DNA of 64,000 nt from Hyphomonadaceae bacterium UBA5336 (GTDB lineage Bacteria; Pseudomonadota; Alphaproteobacteria; Caulobacterales; Hyphomonadaceae). The stretch spans positions 27,284 to 91,283 of the forward strand of contig DHQO01000033.1 of the NCBI GenBank assembly GCA_002408125.1. The letters run 5' to 3'. The translations under genes and the position numbers were made by a program. Positions 50,000 to 57,456 of the stretch are shown one piece after another. Position 1 is the first letter of the stretch. Each line of letters begins with the position of its first letter. The notes under the pieces were generated by a model. It made no database searches. It had not been told where the DNA came from and worked only from the letters and a program-made list of their open reading frames with translations.

Positions 50000-52036
50000 T
50001 CAATCTCCACACAAATCAAACCGCACGGCCACGAAGTGCACCGGGTCGCCATTTGAATAGTTCAGCCCGTAATGCGGGGCCGAGCGCATCTCGCAAATCT
50101 CCGGGCGCGCGGCCAGCAGCGTCTCGAACGTCTCCAGCGCGGCCGGGCCGTCCTCGTCTTCCAGATTGACCAGATAGGCGGCGGGATAGGCGCCGGGATC
50201 TTCCGGCAGTTCCACCCGTGTCTCCGGCGGGTGCAGGTTCTGCGTACCTGTGGTCAGCACATAGGACGGCTCGGCATAGCCCACGGCCTGGATCATCTCT
50301 GGCGCCATGCAACCCTCGCCTTCACCGGGCAGCGCACAGACCTCCGCCAGCGCCGCGCGCGCCACCACGGTGGGCTGCAGCCAGGTCTGGCTGGGGATGA
50401 ACACCGCGCGCACATGCCAGCCGAACAGGGTCGCCGCCGCAATGGAGGCAAGCACCGCGCCCGAGACCTGCCGGAACACCGCCAGCAGCACGGTCGCGAT
50501 CGCCGCCACAACGCCGAACGCCCAGAGCCAGAGCGGATAGTCCAGCATCGGCTTCCACTGGGCGAGCACGACGTCTTCGGGGGCGGACGAGAAATCGCCT
50601 GCGCTCTCGGCCATGAACATGGCGTCCACGCCGCGCGCGCTGACAATGGCGAGCAATGCGGCGCCGATCACGAACAGGGCGATGGAAGCGATGCCGCTGA
50701 TCCACATCCGCGCGCCGGAGATCAGCTTCTCGGCCGCCAGCCCGCAGATCAGCCCGAGCGCGGGATAGGCCGGCAGGATATAGTGGCTGAGCCGGGTCGG
50801 CATCAACTCGAAGAAGAAGGCCGTCAGCAGACCCCAGGCGACCAGTAAGCGCAGCGCGCGCACCTCTGCGCCGGGCGCAGCGATCTCCCCGCTCCAGCGC
50901 GCATGCCAGCCCGGCAGGAGGCCAAGGCCCCAGAAGACCAGGATCAGCGCCACAGGATAGGCGACCAGCGTCTGCTCGCCGAACACCCAGGCGACCACGG
51001 CCTGCAGGCCCGCCAGCGCACCGGCAATCAGCAGCGCGTCGGTACCCTTCCGCCGGCCCGCCGCGCTCTCCCCGCGCAGCCGGTTCCAGGCGAAAACCGC
51101 GCCGGGAATGAGCACAAGCGTCGCCGGGAAGAACCAGACCGGGATGTGCGAGAGATGATAAAGCGGCCAGCCGGCATGGCCTTCGGATGCCCCGGCGAAC
51201 TTGTCCTTCAGGTCCTTGCCGACCGCGCCCTGGACATATTGCCCGTCGGTGGCGGTCTGGATCCAGATGAACCAGGGGATCCACAGGGCGAAGAAAAGCG
51301 CCGGGCCCGGCCACCATATGAGCACGCGCCACCAGTCGCCGCCCCTGTTCTCTCCGGCCTTCGCCCAGGCCCAGACGCCAAAGCCCGCATAGGCCGCCAC
51401 CATGATCGAGACCGGCCCCTTGATCAGGAAGCCGAGCCCCATGGCGGCCCAAAATAGTATCGCAAGTGCTTTCCTGTTTTGACCGCCCGCTTCGCCTGCG
51501 GCTCCGCGATGGGTCGCGCTCAGGGCTGTGTCCTGATCCTGACGCATATAAAGCCGCGCGAGCGCGCCGATGCCCAGCGTTGTCAGGAAGACCAGCACGC
51601 CATCGGTCTTTGAAATGTGTGCCTCGCTGGTCAGCAGCAGCGTTGCCCCGAACAGCGCTGAGCCGAGAAAGGCCGCCCGCCTGTTCATCAGCGCAAGGCC
51701 GCACCAGAAGGTCGCGAGCGTACCCAGTCCGGCGCCGATCCAGCTCGGGATGCGGTAGGACCAGATCTCCTTCGCCTCGGCGCTGGAAAAGGCCGCCGTC
51801 GAGCCGGCCTGCAGCCAGTGAATGCCCGCCGGCTTCTTGTTGCGCAGCTCATCCTGATAGCGGATGCGGATATAGTCGCCGGTCTCCAGCATCTGTTTCG
51901 ACGCCTGGGCAAAGCGGCTCTCGTCGCGGTCGAGCGCGGGCAGAGAGAAGACGCCCGGCGCCGCCGCGCCCATGGTAATGACGAGAAGGATCAGCCAGGC
52001 GGCCCAGCCCCTGGAAATGCGGTCGAGGAAATCCAT
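50000..52036 (-). CDS. ArnT-like GT39 glycosyltransferase
   Basis: A 678-residue polytopic GT-C enzyme, probably moving a sugar from an undecaprenyl-phosphate donor to lipid A or a glycan in the periplasm. TM1 is at ~12-32. The catalytic loop follows at LPALDRDESRFAQASKQMLETGDY and DELRNKKPAGIHWLQAG, the classic ArnT features (DE pair, KPP-like KPAG). About 12 TM helices and a periplasmic C-terminal domain follow. A cytosolic loop near residue 175 (DTALSATHRGAAGEAG) is coded by a fragment of dispersed repeat A (51486-51533). The C-terminal FDLCGD is at 50000. Confidence 0.88.
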   Translation of the reverse strand: MDFLDRISRGWAAWLILLVITMGAAAPGVFSLPALDRDESRFAQASKQMLETGDYIRIRYQDELRNKKPAGIHWLQAGSTAAFSSAEAKEIWSYRIPSWIGAGLGTLATFWCGLALMNRRAAFLGSALFGATLLLTSEAHISKTDGVLVFLTTLGIGALARLYMRQDQDTALSATHRGAAGEAGGQNRKALAILFWAAMGLGFLIKGPVSIMVAAYAGFGVWAWAKAGENRGGDWWRVLIWWPGPALFFALWIPWFIWIQTATDGQYVQGAVGKDLKDKFAGASEGHAGWPLYHLSHIPVWFFPATLVLIPGAVFAWNRLRGESAAGRRKGTDALLIAGALAGLQAVVAWVFGEQTLVAYPVALILVFWGLGLLPGWHARWSGEIAAPGAEVRALRLLVAWGLLTAFFFELMPTRLSHYILPAYPALGLICGLAAEKLISGARMWISGIASIALFVIGAALLAIVSARGVDAMFMAESAGDFSSAPEDVVLAQWKPMLDYPLWLWAFGVVAAIATVLLAVFRQVSGAVLASIAAATLFGWHVRAVFIPSQTWLQPTVVARAALAEVCALPGEGEGCMAPEMIQAVGYAEPSYVLTTGTQNLHPPETRVELPEDPGAYPAAYLVNLEDEDGPAALETFETLLAARPEICEMRSAPHYGLNYSNGDPVHFVAVRFDLCGD
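51486..51533. repeat. Dispersed repeat family A fragment inside a coding sequence
   Basis: CCCGCTTCGC followed by a short variable stretch and CGCGATGGGTCGCGCTCAGG matches the interior of repeat copy 2 (22716-22757, CGCGATGGATCGTGCTCAGG). The core ATGG[AG]TCG[CT]GCTCAGGGCTG is shared with copy 1. In the ArnT-like gene's frame it encodes about 16 residues without a stop. Confidence 0.75.
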
Positions 52037-52095
52037 GGCCCGCGCTTTAGCGTGCTGCGGTTCACGAGGCGAGGGGTTTTGACCGTGCAGCGGCG

Positions 52096-52593
52096 CTATT
52101 CCTCCTCGGTCGCGCTTTCATCCTTGGCGGTGAAATCCGACATGGCTTCGGGCTTGGCTGTTTCGCCGGTCACAGGATAGCCGATCACCACGTCGATGGG
52201 GTCTTCGAAACAGTCGGCGCCCTGGGCGACGAAGGTGCCGGGATAGTCGGGATTGGCGAAGATCAGCTCCACCCGGCCCCATTTGTATTCCGGGTCCTCG
52301 GTCTCCGGATTGGAGATGGCGACCTCGCAGAGCTTGGGATCGCTCATCTCGAAGGGTTCGATCCAGATGCCGTCATAGCGCCCGCGGCCCTCATACTGGC
52401 CGGCCAGTCCGAAGACATAGATGAGGCCGCGCTGATCCTCATAGTCCTCCAGCGGATAGGAGAGCACGGCCATGCCATTGTCCAGGTCGCGCTCATAGAT
52501 GATGTCGCCGAAATTCGAACTCCACACCTCGTCGGCCATAGCCAGCGTTGCACAAAGGCCCGCCAGCATCGCGGTTATGATCAGTTTCCTCAT
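52096..52593 (-). CDS. Uncharacterised exported protein
   Basis: A 165-residue protein with a signal peptide (MRKLIITAMLAGLCATLAMA, cleavage near residue 20). The mature part is acidic, with a regular beta-rich text (EVWSSNFGDIIYERDLDNGMAVLSYPLEDYEDQRGLIYVFGL) and two cysteines (LCEVAISN, GADCFEDP) that may pair. No family recognised. It lies 59 bp upstream of the ArnT-like gene on the same strand and may be co-transcribed. Confidence 0.75.
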   Translation of the reverse strand: MRKLIITAMLAGLCATLAMADEVWSSNFGDIIYERDLDNGMAVLSYPLEDYEDQRGLIYVFGLAGQYEGRGRYDGIWIEPFEMSDPKLCEVAISNPETEDPEYKWGRVELIFANPDYPGTFVAQGADCFEDPIDVVIGYPVTGETAKPEAMSDFTAKDESATEEE

Positions 52594-52684
52594 GGTGTCC
52601 CTCCCGAAAAATCAAGGCTTATCAAGCCTCAGGAAGGATAACCTCGCGCCAAATCTCCGCCGTGGCAAGGCGAAGTTTGGCCGG

Positions 52685-53407
52685 TCAGGCAGCGACGGAA
52701 TAGCCGAACTGGGCAACCACAGGCCCGACCTTCTCGCGCGCGGCGGCGAGCTTTTCGGCATAGAGCGCCTCACCCTTCGAGCCATGCCAGTCCAGGCACA
52801 GTCCGCGCACCCGCGCCAGCATCCGGCCGCGGCCATTCTCATAGGCCGACTCGTCCACGAGATACTTGTTGCCGTTGGGGTCATGCATCAGCGCGATCAT
52901 CAGGGCGCCTTCGACCATGCGTGCCTTCATTGCCTCATCATGCTCGCCGGACCTGGCGACCAGGTGGGTGTCGATGAAGTCCTCCACCAGCCATTCGCCG
53001 GAATACTCGACCTCCCAGAAATACTCGGCCAGTCCGACCAGCTCGCGGTCGCCCCCGCGCGGCAAAAGCGCATCGGCCACCGCCAGCAGGACCTCCTCGC
53101 GCTTGCCGCCGGCCCGGTCGGCCGCCAGCACCCAGGTCCAGTAATAGAAGGGCGCATCGGCACGCTGTTCGGCTGTGTACTCGGCCAGCTGCGTCTCGAA
53201 CCCGCTCTTGGAATAGACCGCACTACTCATCGCAAGCAGCGCCGCCTGGGTGGCCGCTGCCGCCTCCGGCGACGGCTGGGGATCCTGCCGCGGGGGCGCC
53301 TCCCCGACGGTTTTGCCGGTGATCTTCTCATAAGCCATCGTGATCAGGCCCAGGACCATGATCAGGCCAAAACCCGCAACAACAAGGAAAATGATACCTT
53401 CAAGCAT
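52685..53407 (-). CDS. Uncharacterised single-pass membrane protein
   Basis: A 240-residue protein with an N-terminal TM helix (residues 3-25, EGIIFLVVAGFGLIMVLGLITMA), a Pro/Ala/Gln linker, then a soluble helical domain of ~170 residues. The domain text (FYYWTWVLAADRAGGKREEVLLAVADALLPRGGDRELVGLAEYFWEVEYSGEWLVEDFIDTHLVARSGEH) has regular amphipathic helices. No family recognised. Start ATG 53407 gives a clean TM start; the longer upstream reading is low-complexity. Divergent from the channel at 53603, across 195 bp in which I see no clear element. Confidence 0.72.
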   Translation of the reverse strand: MLEGIIFLVVAGFGLIMVLGLITMAYEKITGKTVGEAPPRQDPQPSPEAAAATQAALLAMSSAVYSKSGFETQLAEYTAEQRADAPFYYWTWVLAADRAGGKREEVLLAVADALLPRGGDRELVGLAEYFWEVEYSGEWLVEDFIDTHLVARSGEHDEAMKARMVEGALMIALMHDPNGNKYLVDESAYENGRGRMLARVRGLCLDWHGSKGEALYAEKLAAAREKVGPVVAQFGYSVAA

Positions 53408-53602
53408 GCCGCACAGCCTCCGGATTCGCGCCAACACTCTGGATTTCCGCCACAAATCCTTTCCAAACCGGAAACCATGATGCGAAATATTCGCAAATCT
53501 CCGCCCGACCGCCGGAGCGCCCCACCCTGCCCGGCGCGGAAGATTGACGGGGCGGGCGGCATGGTTTGAGTAGGCCGCAGGCGATTTCGGAGACGGCGGG
53601 AC

Positions 53603-54049
53603 ATGGCGGGGCTGGCGCACAATCTCATCTGGGCGAGCGTCATGGTGGGCCTGACCACCGTGATGCACCTTGCCGGTATCACCGGCCTCATCGCCATGCT
53701 GCGCGCCGGGCGAGACCGGGCCGGGCCGCGCGCGCCGGTCTGGCGCCAGTTCGGGGCCATCCTGTTCGTGGTCTTCTGCCTCTTTGGCCTGCACACGATC
53801 GAGGTCTGGTCCTATGGCGCCTTCTACATGGCCGTCGGGGCGTTCGACACCTTCGAGGAAGCGCTCTATTTCTCCACCTCGACCTTCACCACGGTGGGCT
53901 TTGGAGATGTCGTGCTCGGCCCGGACTGGCGTCTTCTCTCGGCCATCGAGTCGGCCAATGGCTTCCTCCTGATCGGCTGGTCGACCGCCTTCCTCGTCGC
54001 CGTCACCGCCCGCCTGCGCATCGTGGAAGCGGAGATGGAGGGGGATTGA
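53603..54049 (+). CDS. Minimal K+ channel (two-TM pore family)
   Basis: A 148-residue membrane protein with a leading helix (LIWASVMVGLTTVMHLAGITGLIAML), then a pore module: outer helix FGAILFVVFCLFGLHTIEVWSYG, pore helix and filter STSTFTTVGFGDVVLG, and inner helix SANGFLLIGWSTAFLVAVTA. The TVGFGD filter fits K+ selectivity (as in ion-channel family Ion_trans_2). There is no regulatory domain. It is the third channel-like gene in the window. Confidence 0.88.
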   Translation: MAGLAHNLIWASVMVGLTTVMHLAGITGLIAMLRAGRDRAGPRAPVWRQFGAILFVVFCLFGLHTIEVWSYGAFYMAVGAFDTFEEALYFSTSTFTTVGFGDVVLGPDWRLLSAIESANGFLLIGWSTAFLVAVTARLRIVEAEMEGD

Positions 54050-54076
54050 GCCTGCGCCGGCGCGCCCGGGCAGGGC

Positions 54077-54742
54077 TCAGGCCGGCGAATCTGCGGCAAG
54101 GCGTCTTGCAAGCTCTGGCGGCGGGGCATCCAGCGCCTTGAGGGCCAGGCGATGGGCCTCCATCAGCACATCCATGGCCCAGTCCTGCCATCGGGCGGGG
54201 TCATAGCCCGGCGGACTGCCAGGTCGAAGACACGGCGCCGAGGACGGCGCAAAGGCATGGCGCGGCGGCCGGTCGCGCAGGCGCAGATAGCGCGCCAGCG
54301 CCGGGCCAGGATCGTCCAGCACATCGGAGAGCGCCGCGATGCGCGCCTTGAGGCCGGCAAGGTCGCGTTCGGGCGAGGTCTCGGCGGAAAGCGCCCGGCC
54401 CTCCGCCGGCAGGGAGAACGCCATCAGGCCCGGCAGACGATCAGAGAGATTGAAGGGACGGCAATAGCCACGCGCCCGCAGCGCACGGTGCCGGACGGGG
54501 CGGGCTTCAGGCGCCGACGGCCGGACAGCGGGCGCGGCCGGCACAGGGCATGGATGGGCTGCCGCCAGCGCAAAGATCGCGCGCCGCGCGGCAGCTTCGG
54601 CCAGGCGCAGCTCGGCAAAAGCCCGCACCCAAACCACCCCCGGCACCGCCCCAAACGCAAAGCCCGGCAGCGCGCGGAGTGCCGCCAGCACACCCGCCAC
54701 CAACGCCCAGACCCGCGCCAAGGAAACCGAAGCCTTTTCCAT
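54077..54742 (-). CDS. Uncharacterised Ala-rich protein
   Basis: A 221-residue reading with an N-terminal hydrophobic stretch (VWALVAGVLAALRALPGFAFGAVPGVVWV, one or two TM helices), then a long Ala/Arg/Pro-rich part and a C-terminal helical region (LARYLRLRDRPPRHAF, ARWQDWAMDVLMEAHRLALKAL). I recognise no family. Composition is typical of high-GC coding DNA, but such composition also favours chance open frames. The start at 54742 is the first ATG that keeps the hydrophobic start; overlap with neighbours is avoided. Confidence 0.5.
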   Translation of the reverse strand: MEKASVSLARVWALVAGVLAALRALPGFAFGAVPGVVWVRAFAELRLAEAAARRAIFALAAAHPCPVPAAPAVRPSAPEARPVRHRALRARGYCRPFNLSDRLPGLMAFSLPAEGRALSAETSPERDLAGLKARIAALSDVLDDPGPALARYLRLRDRPPRHAFAPSSAPCLRPGSPPGYDPARWQDWAMDVLMEAHRLALKALDAPPPELARRLAADSPA

Positions 54743-54803
54743 GCGGGTCAGTATGAGGCCGGGGATAAGGGGGCGGATAGGGAATTTTGCGCCGAAAGAA
54801 TAG

Positions 54804-55004
54804 CTAGGCTGAATAGGCCAACGCGGCGAGGACATCCTCGCGTTCCAGCTCGTCATAGGTGCGCAGCACATCCTCGGTCGTGCCGCCGCCGGCGAGAATG
54901 TCGAGAATATCCACCACGCGCAGCCGCATGCCCCGGATACACGGCTTCCCGCCCATCTTGCCGGGCTCAATCGTGATGCGCGCGAGGAGGTCGGATTTGT
55001 CCAT
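54804..55004 (-). CDS. DUF433 protein (antitoxin-like)
   Basis: A 66-residue protein with the DUF433 pattern RITIEPGKMGGKPCIRGMRLRVVDILDILAGGGTTEDVLRTYDELEREDVLAAL. DUF433 proteins are winged-helix-like, usually paired with a DUF5615 PIN-like nuclease as a toxin-antitoxin module. No such partner follows: the next reading on the same strand (54742) is unrelated. It may be an orphan antitoxin remnant or act alone. ATG 55004 is the first in the conserved sequence. Divergent from the winged-helix gene at 55130. Confidence 0.85.
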   Translation of the reverse strand: MDKSDLLARITIEPGKMGGKPCIRGMRLRVVDILDILAGGGTTEDVLRTYDELEREDVLAALAYSA

Positions 55005-55087
55005 GGGTGGGATATAGCATGGTGTGGGGGTGAGGTGGAGGGTGCAAAGCCGATTCTTTGTTCCAGCAGAGTTGCAATCCGTTCTCA

Positions 55088-55110
55088 CCTCTGTTAGAGG
55101 TTTTAACCTC
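55088..55110. promoter_or_regulatory. Overlapping palindromes, candidate operator
   Basis: CCTCT-GTT-AGAGG (55088-55100) overlaps GAGGTT-TT-AACCTC (55097-55110). They form a compact nested dyad in the 125-bp divergent region between the DUF433 gene and the SeqA-N-like/winged-helix gene, 20-42 bases upstream of the latter's ATG. Position suggests autoregulation by the encoded DNA-binding protein. Confidence 0.45.
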
Positions 55111-55129
55111 CAACCACCAGGATGCCACG

Positions 55130-55624
55130 ATGAGACAAATCGAGATCAGCAATGATACATTTGCAATGATATGGACACTTCGTACCGCACCAGAGGCAAA
55201 TGAGGAGGAAGTTTTATCCCGAATACTGAGAGAAAAGTTGGCCCAAACCACAAAGAGCGAAAAACCTCTTGATTTTTCCTCCGAATTAGAGGCATTATCC
55301 TCCTTGCCGGAATTGTCCGGCAGTCAGCCCAATTTGGAGGTGCATATGATTGACCAACTAGAACCCACTGGAAAAGTGCGCTGGGTAGATGATGTCAAAT
55401 CTGCATTGGCACGGCTTGGTGGACAGGCTTCTCTTGCAGATATCTATCGCACTGTTCGTTCACTCCGGGCGGCTGCTGGCCGCTCACTACCAGAAACGCT
55501 GGAGGCAACTATCCGTCGTACCCTGGAAGATCACTCGAGCGACTCGGCAAACTTTAGAGGAGAAGACCTCTTCACCATGCCTTACGGGCACGGCCAGGGC
55601 ATTTGGGCTCTACGCAAGAGATAG
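55130..55624 (+). CDS. SeqA-N-like/RHH plus winged-helix DNA-binding protein
   Basis: A 164-residue protein of two parts. The first ~37 residues (MRQIEISNDTFAMIW...EEEVLSRILREKL) read like the SeqA N-terminal or ribbon-helix-helix dimerisation motif. Residues ~85-164 (VRWVDDVKSALARLGGQASLADIYRTVRSLRAA...LEATIRRTLEDHSSDSANFRGEDLFTM...GIWALRKR) match a winged helix often fused to HNH or restriction-type nucleases. No nuclease is fused here. Base composition is visibly AT-richer than the flanks, suggesting recent transfer. No methyltransferase or nuclease gene is adjacent. Confidence 0.72.
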   Translation: MRQIEISNDTFAMIWTLRTAPEANEEEVLSRILREKLAQTTKSEKPLDFSSELEALSSLPELSGSQPNLEVHMIDQLEPTGKVRWVDDVKSALARLGGQASLADIYRTVRSLRAAAGRSLPETLEATIRRTLEDHSSDSANFRGEDLFTMPYGHGQGIWALRKR

Positions 55625-55637
55625 CTTAATCTGAGCA

Positions 55638-55668
55638 GTACGGAGCGGACTTTAATTCCGCCCCGTAC
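55638..55668. terminator. Convergent-gene hairpin, probable bidirectional terminator
   Basis: GTACGG-A-GCGGA (55638-55649) pairs with TCCGC-C-CCGTAC (55657-55668) around loop CTTTAAT: an 11-bp stem with one internal A/C mismatch. It lies just after the winged-helix gene and before the end of the convergent small-membrane-protein gene. No strong T-run follows, so Rho-independent termination would be inefficient; the location is the main support. Confidence 0.5.
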
Positions 55669-55690
55669 CCTTGGCCCGTGAGTACATCAA

Positions 55691-55852
55691 TCACTCCGCC
55701 GCTGCAAGCTTCGCCGCCTCGCGTTCGGCGGCGCGGCGGTCGTCGGCGGCTTTGAGGCGTTTCATGCTGATCAGATGGATCACAAAGATCAGCCCCATGC
55801 CGGCAAAGAACACTGCATAGAAAATCAATTGATAAAGCAATTCGTCAGACAC
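55691..55852 (-). CDS. Small membrane protein (53 aa), GTG start
   Basis: A 53-residue protein: MSDELLYQLIFYAVFFAGMG, then a TM helix to about residue 28, MKRLKAADD and a basic Ala/Glu tail. The start is GTG at 55852 after GGAGGAATCC. That GTG lies inside the last codons of the upstream 70-residue gene, so the two overlap by 8 bp in different frames and are probably coupled. One TM helix with a charged cytosolic tail; no family recognised. Confidence 0.6.
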   Translation of the reverse strand: MSDELLYQLIFYAVFFAGMGLIFVIHLISMKRLKAADDRRAAEREAAKLAAAE

Positions 55853-56057
55853 CGGATTCCTCCAGTCTCTGAATGATATAATATGCGAGCATGAAAAATG
55901 CCATGCCGCCTATGAAAGCCAGAAATCTCCCGAGAATGAGATAAGGTTCTGGCTTTGGCTCGGAAAACAAAGCCGCGACTATCCCGGCGATACCGACTGC
56001 GCTGAAAAAAGTCGCACAGAATTTCCTGATTTCGTTTCGTCTCTGAACCGCGGTCAT
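55845..56057 (-). CDS. Small two-helix membrane protein (70 aa)
   Basis: A 70-residue protein with a basic N-terminus (MTAVQRRNEIRKF) and two TM helices: CATFFSAVGIAGIVAALFS and LILGRFLAFIGGMAFFMLAYYIIQ. Only a short Lys/Pro/Glu turn separates them. It ends EESGV, overlapping the next small gene. It is 24 bp downstream of argG on the same strand, so likely co-transcribed. No known family; holin- or toxin-like roles cannot be told from size alone. Confidence 0.65.
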   Translation of the reverse strand: MTAVQRRNEIRKFCATFFSAVGIAGIVAALFSEPKPEPYLILGRFLAFIGGMAFFMLAYYIIQRLEESGV

Positions 56058-56081
56058 GAGGCCCCCACCCGCTATTAGTGC

Positions 56082-57311
56082 CTAATTCCGCCCCACCCGT
56101 TTATCGCGAGCTGCCAGCAATCGCAACCGTAGCGCGTTCAGTTTGATAAAGCCTTCCGCGTCCTTCTGGTCATAGGCGCCGGCGTCGTCTTCGAAGGTGA
56201 CGTGGGCTTCGGAATAGAGGCTGTAGGGGCTGGTGCGGCCCACCAGATGGACCGCGCCTTTGTAAAGCTGGAGCGTCACTTCGCCGGTGACATAGGCCTG
56301 GCTGGTGTCGATCGCGGCCTGGAGCATTTCGCGCTCCGGGCTCCACCAGAAGCCGTTATAGATGAGCTCGGCATATTTCGGCATCAGCTCGTCTTTGAGG
56401 TGCGCCGCGCCGCGGTCGAGCGTGATCTGCTCGATGCCGCGATGGGCGGTGAGCAATATCGTGCCGCCGGGCGTCTCATAGATGCCGCGCGACTTCATGC
56501 CGACAAAGCGGTTTTCGAGCAGGTCCAGCCGGCCAATGCCGTGCGTCCTTCCGTACTCGTTGAGCTTCGTCAAAATCGCTGCGGGGCTCAGGGCCTCGCC
56601 ATTGATGGAGACCGCGTCGCCCTTCTCAAAACCGATGCGGATCACCTCCGGCGTGTCGGGCGCATCCACCGGGTCGACCGTGCGCTGATAGACGAAATCG
56701 GGCGCGGCCTCGCCGGGGTCTTCCAGCACCTTGCCCTCGGAGCTGGTGTGCAGCAGGTTCGCATCCACGCTGAACGGCGCCTCGCCGCGCTTGTCGTTCG
56801 GCACGGGAATCCCGTGTTCCTCGGCGAATTTCAGGAGGTCGGTGCGCGACTTGAAGCTCCAGTCCCGCCAGGGCGCGATGACGCGGATATCGGGTTTCAG
56901 GGCATAATAGCCGAGCTCGAAGCGGACCTGGTCGTTCCCCTTGCCCGTGGCACCATGACAGACGGCGTCCGCGCCGACAGCCTCGGCAATCTCGATCTGG
57001 CGCTTGGCGATCAGCGGGCGGGCAATGCTCGTGCCCAGGAGGTAGACGCCCTCATAGACCGCATTGGCGCGGAACATGGGGAAGACATAGTCAGCGACAA
57101 AGCTCTCGCGCAGATCCTCGATGAAGATGTTTTCCGGCCGGATGCCCATCTTCAGCGCCTTCTCGCGCGCCGGCTCCAGCTCCTCGCCCTGGCCGAGATC
57201 GGCGGTGAAGGTGACGACCTCGCAGCCAAACTCGGCCTGCAGCCATTTCAGGATGATGGAGGTATCCAGGCCACCGGAATAGGCGAGGACGACTTTCTTG
57301 GGAGGGGTCAT
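56082..57311 (-). CDS. argG: Argininosuccinate synthase
   Basis: Joins citrulline and aspartate with ATP in arginine synthesis. 409 residues, standard length. The N-terminal ATP pyrophosphatase P-loop VVLAYSGGLDTSIILKWL is intact, followed by CHGATGKGNDQVRFELG, the citrulline/aspartate region, and the C-terminal LENRFVGMKSRGIYETPGGTIL. The gene is preceded on the left strand by repeat A copy 3 (57344-57441) in its promoter region, so the promoter must lie within or beside that repeat. Confidence 0.98.
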   Translation of the reverse strand: MTPPKKVVLAYSGGLDTSIILKWLQAEFGCEVVTFTADLGQGEELEPAREKALKMGIRPENIFIEDLRESFVADYVFPMFRANAVYEGVYLLGTSIARPLIAKRQIEIAEAVGADAVCHGATGKGNDQVRFELGYYALKPDIRVIAPWRDWSFKSRTDLLKFAEEHGIPVPNDKRGEAPFSVDANLLHTSSEGKVLEDPGEAAPDFVYQRTVDPVDAPDTPEVIRIGFEKGDAVSINGEALSPAAILTKLNEYGRTHGIGRLDLLENRFVGMKSRGIYETPGGTILLTAHRGIEQITLDRGAAHLKDELMPKYAELIYNGFWWSPEREMLQAAIDTSQAYVTGEVTLQLYKGAVHLVGRTSPYSLYSEAHVTFEDDAGAYDQKDAEGFIKLNALRLRLLAARDKRVGRN

Positions 57312-57343
57312 GAACTCGGTCTTTCTAAGCTGGGCGCAGGGCT

Positions 57344-57441
57344 GCCCTCATGGTGAGCGGAGACGAACCATAAGGGCGGCTGGCATGTCCAGCCTGCTCT
57401 TCGTGTCCGCCCCATGGTTCGTCTCCGCGCACCATGAGGCT
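57344..57441. repeat. Dispersed repeat family A, copy 3 (short form)
   Basis: The outer ends are CCTCATGGTGAGCGGAGACG and the reverse complement of CCTCATGGTGCGCGGAGACG, giving inverted termini as in the longer copies but with only ~45 bases between them. It sits between argG and the HerA-like gene, leaving less than 35 bp of unique sequence upstream of argG. Confidence 0.82.
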
Positions 57442-57456
57442 CGTGGATTTTCCGCG

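Noticed and set aside
54077..55004. DUF433 with its downstream neighbour as a toxin-antitoxin pair
   Set aside because: The downstream reading shows no PIN or DUF5615 features and starts more than 60 bp away with a membrane-like N-terminus.
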